Assembly (NCBI RefSeq): GCF_000737765.1
Contig: NZ_JPRI01000001.1
Location: 372,001-436,000 of the forward strand
Length of the DNA stretch: 64,000 bases
Reading direction: 5' to 3'
Source of the DNA: Chryseobacterium vrystaatense
GTDB lineage: Bacteria; Bacteroidota; Bacteroidia; Flavobacteriales; Weeksellaceae
The notes under the pieces were generated by a model. It did no database searches. It saw only the letters and a list, made by a program, of their open reading frames with translations, and was not told where the DNA came from. Shown here in pieces: positions 60,998-64,000 of the stretch. The position numbers and the translations under genes were made by a program. Numbering within the stretch: position 1 is the stretch's first letter; the number at the start of each line of letters is the position of its first letter.

Positions 60998-62103
60998 TTT
61001 GCTCTTTTCAGATACAGATATAGGGTAAGTGGGAAGAAAACCATATTGGGAAGCCACATTGCAACCGCAGGCGAAAGACTTTTATTTTCTGAAACAACTT
61101 TTAGTGCTTCAAAAGAAAAAACGAAAACAAATGCCAAAGAAATCCCTATTGCCAGGTTAACTCCAAGACCTCCCCTTTTTTTCTGAGAAGCGAGAGAGAG
61201 TGCAAGGAACGTTAAGATAATAATAGAAACAGGCATAGACGTTCTCTGATGCAACTCGTTAAGGTAGGAGTTCAGGTTACTGTTTCCTCTGTTTTTTTCT
61301 CTGTCAATAAATTTGATCAGTTCAGGAGTGGTTTTATTCTGCCCTAGAAGTTCGTTCGGGAAAAGCTCTTCAGGAGAATGTCCGTAGCTTTTTCTCATTT
61401 CAAGGCCGTTGCCCAGCTTTTCCGTATTATTTTTATTGATTGTTTTTTCGAGGTAATTGGTAAGGACAAACTGTTTTTTGGCTTTATCCCAGTACACTTC
61501 TGATGCTTTCAGTTCATAAATCATCTTTCTTCCTTTATCATACTTCTGATAAACAAAGCCAGAACCTCTGGTTTCTCTTTTGTTCCACGAATTTACAAAG
61601 ATGTATTCTGTTTTACTGAATTGGGCGGATGCAGGTCCTGTTCCCAAGATCTTTTCTTTATTGGCTGCATTATAGGTATATGCTTCCAGTTGATTCTTCT
61701 TGATATTGGCCCATGGAAGAACCATGTGGTTTACCGTAAGTGAGATCAGTGCAATTAATATAGAAGTATACAGATAAGGCTTTGCAAATCTGTGAAAACT
61801 TGCCCCACTGCTTATTACCGCTACAATCTCTGTATTATTTGCCATTCTGGATGTAAAATAAATAACAGAAATAAAGACGAGAATAGCCAGGAAGGTTACT
61901 ACAAGATTAATGATCCAAAACGGATAGAAATGAATAAGAAAATACATGAGATCCAGCTTCGGATCGAGTGCTTTTGCATTTTCTATCCTTGGGATCTTCT
62001 GTTGCACATCGATCACAAGCACAACAATAGACAGCAGTATCAGCATGAAACTGAATGTTCCAAGATATTTTTTAATAATATACCTGTCTATAATTTTGAT
62101 CAT
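60991..62103 (-). CDS. LptF/LptG family permease
   Basis: 370 aa inner-membrane permease of the lipopolysaccharide export ABC complex (LptB2FG). Three N-terminal transmembrane helices (~12-35, 55-80, 98-118), a large periplasmic beta-jellyroll domain (~125-270: ANIKKNQLEAYTYNAANKEKIL..., QFVLTNYLEKTI) and three C-terminal helices (~290-360). Whether it is LptF or LptG cannot be told from this copy. It starts 14 bases after tgt stop and is part of the same operon. Extracts LPS from the inner membrane toward the periplasmic bridge. Confidence 0.88.
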   Translation of the reverse strand: MIKIIDRYIIKKYLGTFSFMLILLSIVVLVIDVQQKIPRIENAKALDPKLDLMYFLIHFYPFWIINLVVTFLAILVFISVIYFTSRMANNTEIVAVISSGASFHRFAKPYLYTSILIALISLTVNHMVLPWANIKKNQLEAYTYNAANKEKILGTGPASAQFSKTEYIFVNSWNKRETRGSGFVYQKYDKGRKMIYELKASEVYWDKAKKQFVLTNYLEKTINKNNTEKLGNGLEMRKSYGHSPEELFPNELLGQNKTTPELIKFIDREKNRGNSNLNSYLNELHQRTSMPVSIIILTFLALSLASQKKRGGLGVNLAIGISLAFVFVFSFEALKVVSENKSLSPAVAMWLPNMVFFPLTLYLYLKRANQ

Positions 62104-62117
62104 GATCTTTCTCTATT

Positions 62118-63248
62118 TTAAAGTCTCTGTCTAAGAACCGGCAATACAGATTTTTTCCATTCATAGAAATCACCTGCTACAATATGCTCTCTTGCCACTT
62201 TTACAAGGTCTAAATAAAACGCAAGGTTATGAATAGAGGCAATTTGTTTCGCAAGATATTCTTTAGACACAAATAAATGACGCACATACGCTTTCGAATA
62301 TTCACGGTCTACGAAGCTGGTTCCGAATTCATCTAAAGGCGAAAAATCCTGCTTCCATTTTTCATTCTTTAGATTCATGACTCCCTGCCAGGTAAAAAGC
62401 ATTGCATTTCTTGCATTTCTGGTAGGCATTACACAATCCATCATATCAATTCCTAACCCAATAGATTCCAGAATATTCCATGGAGTTCCTACCCCCATTA
62501 AATATCGTGGTTTATCTTTAGGTAAAATATCGGTTACTTCATCAGTAATTCTATACAGTTCGTCTTCCGGTTCTCCTACAGACAATCCGCCAATAGCATT
62601 CCCTTCTGCACCGGCTTCAGAAATTACTTCAGCAGATATTTTTCTCAAATCGGAATATGTTGAACCCTGTACAATAGGAAAAAAACGTTGTTTATGCCCG
62701 TATAATTCAGGATTTTGCTCATTCCAGTCGATACATCTTTTCAACCAGCGATGGGTCATTTCCATGGAAGCTTTTACCTGATTGTATCCGGAAGGGTAAG
62801 CTACACATTCGTCAAAAGCCATGAAGATATCTGCTCCGATTTGTCTCTGGATTTCCATAGATTTTTCGGGAGTAAATAAGTGATAACTTCCATCGATATG
62901 AGATTTAAATTTCACTCCTTCCTCAGACATTTTTCTGCTTCCTGAAAGTGAAAACACCTGAAAACCTCCTGAATCCGTCAGAATAGGAAGATCCCAGTTC
63001 ATGAACTGATGTAAACCTCCTGCAGCCTGCATTGTTTCCATTCCTGGACGAAGGTATAGGTGATAGGTATTGCCGAGAATGATCTGGGCTTTAATGTCTT
63101 CTTTTAATTCTCTCTGATGAACTGTTTTTACACTTGCTACAGTTCCAACAGGCATGAAGATAGGGGTTTGAATCTTCCCATGGTCTGTGGTAAGTTCTCC
63201 TGCTCTTGCTTTTCCTTCAGAGGTTTTTTCTATATTAAAAAATTTCAT
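62118..63248 (-). CDS. tgt: Queuine tRNA-ribosyltransferase, zinc cysteines replaced
   Basis: Exchanges guanine-34 for a preQ1-type base in Asp/Asn/His/Tyr tRNAs. 376 aa, normal length. Catalytic Asp in LTDSGGFQVFSL (~89-99), nucleophile Asp in GIDMMDCVMPTRNARN, and HQLELKE-type N-terminal motifs are intact. The zinc-binding segment is altered: where the family has C-x-C-x2-C, this protein has Gly309, Ser311 and Asp314 (LDEFGTSFVDREYS), while the fourth ligand His340 (ASIHNL) remains. Bacteroidota Tgt proteins may share this. Co-operonic with the LptF/G-like gene (14-base gap). Confidence 0.94.
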   Translation of the reverse strand: MKFFNIEKTSEGKARAGELTTDHGKIQTPIFMPVGTVASVKTVHQRELKEDIKAQIILGNTYHLYLRPGMETMQAAGGLHQFMNWDLPILTDSGGFQVFSLSGSRKMSEEGVKFKSHIDGSYHLFTPEKSMEIQRQIGADIFMAFDECVAYPSGYNQVKASMEMTHRWLKRCIDWNEQNPELYGHKQRFFPIVQGSTYSDLRKISAEVISEAGAEGNAIGGLSVGEPEDELYRITDEVTDILPKDKPRYLMGVGTPWNILESIGLGIDMMDCVMPTRNARNAMLFTWQGVMNLKNEKWKQDFSPLDEFGTSFVDREYSKAYVRHLFVSKEYLAKQIASIHNLAFYLDLVKVAREHIVAGDFYEWKKSVLPVLRQRL

Positions 63249-63320
63249 TCGTATATTCTTTTAATTCATCAGCATCAGTGTTTCCATTTTTACAGAATGG
63301 ATCACGTTCCTGTATTTCAA

Positions 63321-63689
63321 TTATCTTACTAAGAAGGGGGTGTTCTCAGTCTTTTTCAGTTTATCTTTAATGTATTTATCAGCCTTCGGATCTTTTTCCA
63401 CAACAATTTTCTGTGCGTCTTCTGCAATATCTTTCATTTTATCTTTAATGACATAATATTTAAAACTCGCTACAAAATCATCAGGTTTTACCTTATGAGT
63501 TTTGAGCACAAATCTTGTGCCTGCTTCTAAATTTTTGTTCGGATATAGAGACACGGCCTGATCAGCAACAGCAAGATCGGCGAGAATTTCAGCCATAACT
63601 GCAGGCTCGATCAGATTCTTTGGCTTATCGATATAATCACCGCATGAGAACATGCACAGTGTAATGAAAATGAAGACCAGCTTTTTCAT
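63321..63689 (-). CDS. DUF4296 lipoprotein
   Basis: 122 aa. Short lipoprotein signal MKKLVFIFITLCMFSC with lipidated Cys16. The remainder is helical: KNLIEPAVMAEILADLAVADQA, then the DUF4296 centre FKYYVIKDKMKDIAEDAQK and a Lys-rich tail. Periplasm-facing lipoproteins of unknown role, specific to Bacteroidota, usually placed between tgt-region genes and a glycosyltransferase, as here. The ATG overlaps the previous stop (ATGA), so the gene is translationally coupled to the glycosyltransferase. Confidence 0.85.
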   Translation of the reverse strand: MKKLVFIFITLCMFSCGDYIDKPKNLIEPAVMAEILADLAVADQAVSLYPNKNLEAGTRFVLKTHKVKPDDFVASFKYYVIKDKMKDIAEDAQKIVVEKDPKADKYIKDKLKKTENTPFLVR

Positions 63690-64000
63690 AATCTATTGAT
63701 TAATGATTTCCATTTTAAATTTAAAACTCCAAAAACAGCTTCATGAATAATTCCTCCATTCATTTTACTTTCTCCTAAAATTCTGTTTGTAAATATAATG
63801 GGAACTTCTACAATTCTGAATCCTTTCCGGGAAGCACGAAACTTCATTTCGATCTGAAAACCGTATCCTTTCAGCTTCACATTATTCAATCCGATCTCTT
63901 CAAGAACTTTCCTTGAAAAACAAACAAATCCTGCTGTGGTGTCATGAATCGGAAGACCTAAAATAAATCTCACATATTTGGATGCAAAATAAGAAAGAAG
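63686..64000 (-). CDS. Glycosyltransferase family 2, polyprenol-phosphate mannose/glucose synthase type (5' truncated by window)
   Basis: C-terminal part (about 105 codons) of a GT2 enzyme; the frame stays open to the window edge, so the GTG at 63973 is internal. The visible segments match the end of dolichol-phosphate mannosyltransferase-like proteins: VRFILGLPIHDTTAGFVCFSRKVLEEI, GYGFQIEMKFRASRKGFRIVEVPIIFTNRILGESKM (each given in part), with the RxxGxSKM-like acceptor motif. Such enzymes charge polyprenyl phosphate with a hexose at the membrane. Its stop overlaps the ATG of the DUF4296 gene. Confidence 0.85.
   Translation of the reverse strand, partial: LLSYFASKYVRFILGLPIHDTTAGFVCFSRKVLEEIGLNNVKLKGYGFQIEMKFRASRKGFRIVEVPIIFTNRILGESKMNGGIIHEAVFGVLNLKWKSLINRL

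Noticed and set aside
1..64000. tRNA, rRNA, CRISPR, insertion sequences, phage or defence genes
   Set aside because: Intergenic regions were read for these; none shows tRNA-like folds, repeat-spacer arrays, transposase or integrase motifs.

Overview
The window is a continuous stretch of chromosome from a low-GC member of the Bacteroidota, most likely Flavobacteriia / Weeksellaceae and close to Chryseobacterium. The evidence is the TAnnTTTG (-7) promoter box in front of many genes, type IX secretion (T9SS) type-B cargo, an exosortase F pair, TonB-dependent receptors, Bacteroidota-only families (DUF4293, DUF4296, DUF5689, DUF6146, DUF6702) and a Rho factor with a long Asn/Gln-rich insert. I see no rRNA, tRNA, CRISPR array, insertion sequence, prophage or integrase. 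The window cuts one gene at each end (a SulP transporter at the left, a family 2 glycosyltransferase at the right).

Layout: (1) 1-2.9 kb: SulP anion transporter plus beta-carbonic anhydrase (probable bicarbonate handling) and pth. (2) 2.9-7.4 kb, minus strand: two related lipoproteins and three tandem secreted paralogues whose mature N-termini carry a QVGI..T..P...LDVNG signature. (3) 7.7-15.6 kb: mfd, two small lipoproteins, a small lysine-rich secreted protein, a bacterial GH3-family enzyme and an MFS transporter. (4) 15.7-27.4 kb: four large T9SS type-B surface proteins surrounding dnaB and rnhA. (5) 27.5-31.3 kb: nitroreductase-like protein, then nadB - unknown membrane protein - nadC. 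(6) 31.5-36.7 kb: TonB receptor, small membrane protein, asd and a cation diffusion facilitator. (7) 36.7-37.7 kb: exosortase XrtF and its partner. (8) 37.9-41.4 kb: an amgK - RapZ-C-domain - murU - LOG-family operon that looks like cell-wall amino-sugar recycling. (9) 42.2-48.4 kb: DUF5689 lipoprotein, TonB receptor and divergent secreted EEP-family nuclease/phosphatase, a possible uptake system. (10) 48.5-55.4 kb: superoxide dismutase, rho, DUF4293, M28 peptidase, MsbA-like ABC exporter and DUF1801. (11) 55.5-64 kb: psd-cdsA-LUD operon, ftsH-rsfS, birA, and lptF/G-like - tgt - DUF4296 - glycosyltransferase.

The most unusual things found are: cross-paired mosaicism among the four T9SS cargo genes (N-terminal halves pair one way, C-terminal halves the other); perfect inverted repeats and tandem palindromes in the promoter regions of two of them; five genes whose -7 box lies only 3-4 bases before the ATG, which predicts leaderless mRNAs, one of them with a terminator U-tract that doubles as the promoter box; a stand-alone RapZ C-terminal domain between AmgK and MurU; a Tgt enzyme lacking the three zinc-binding cysteines; and the Asn/Gln/His tract of Rho. 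No wholly unknown multigene system (for example a defence island) could be identified; most of the window is core flavobacterial genome.
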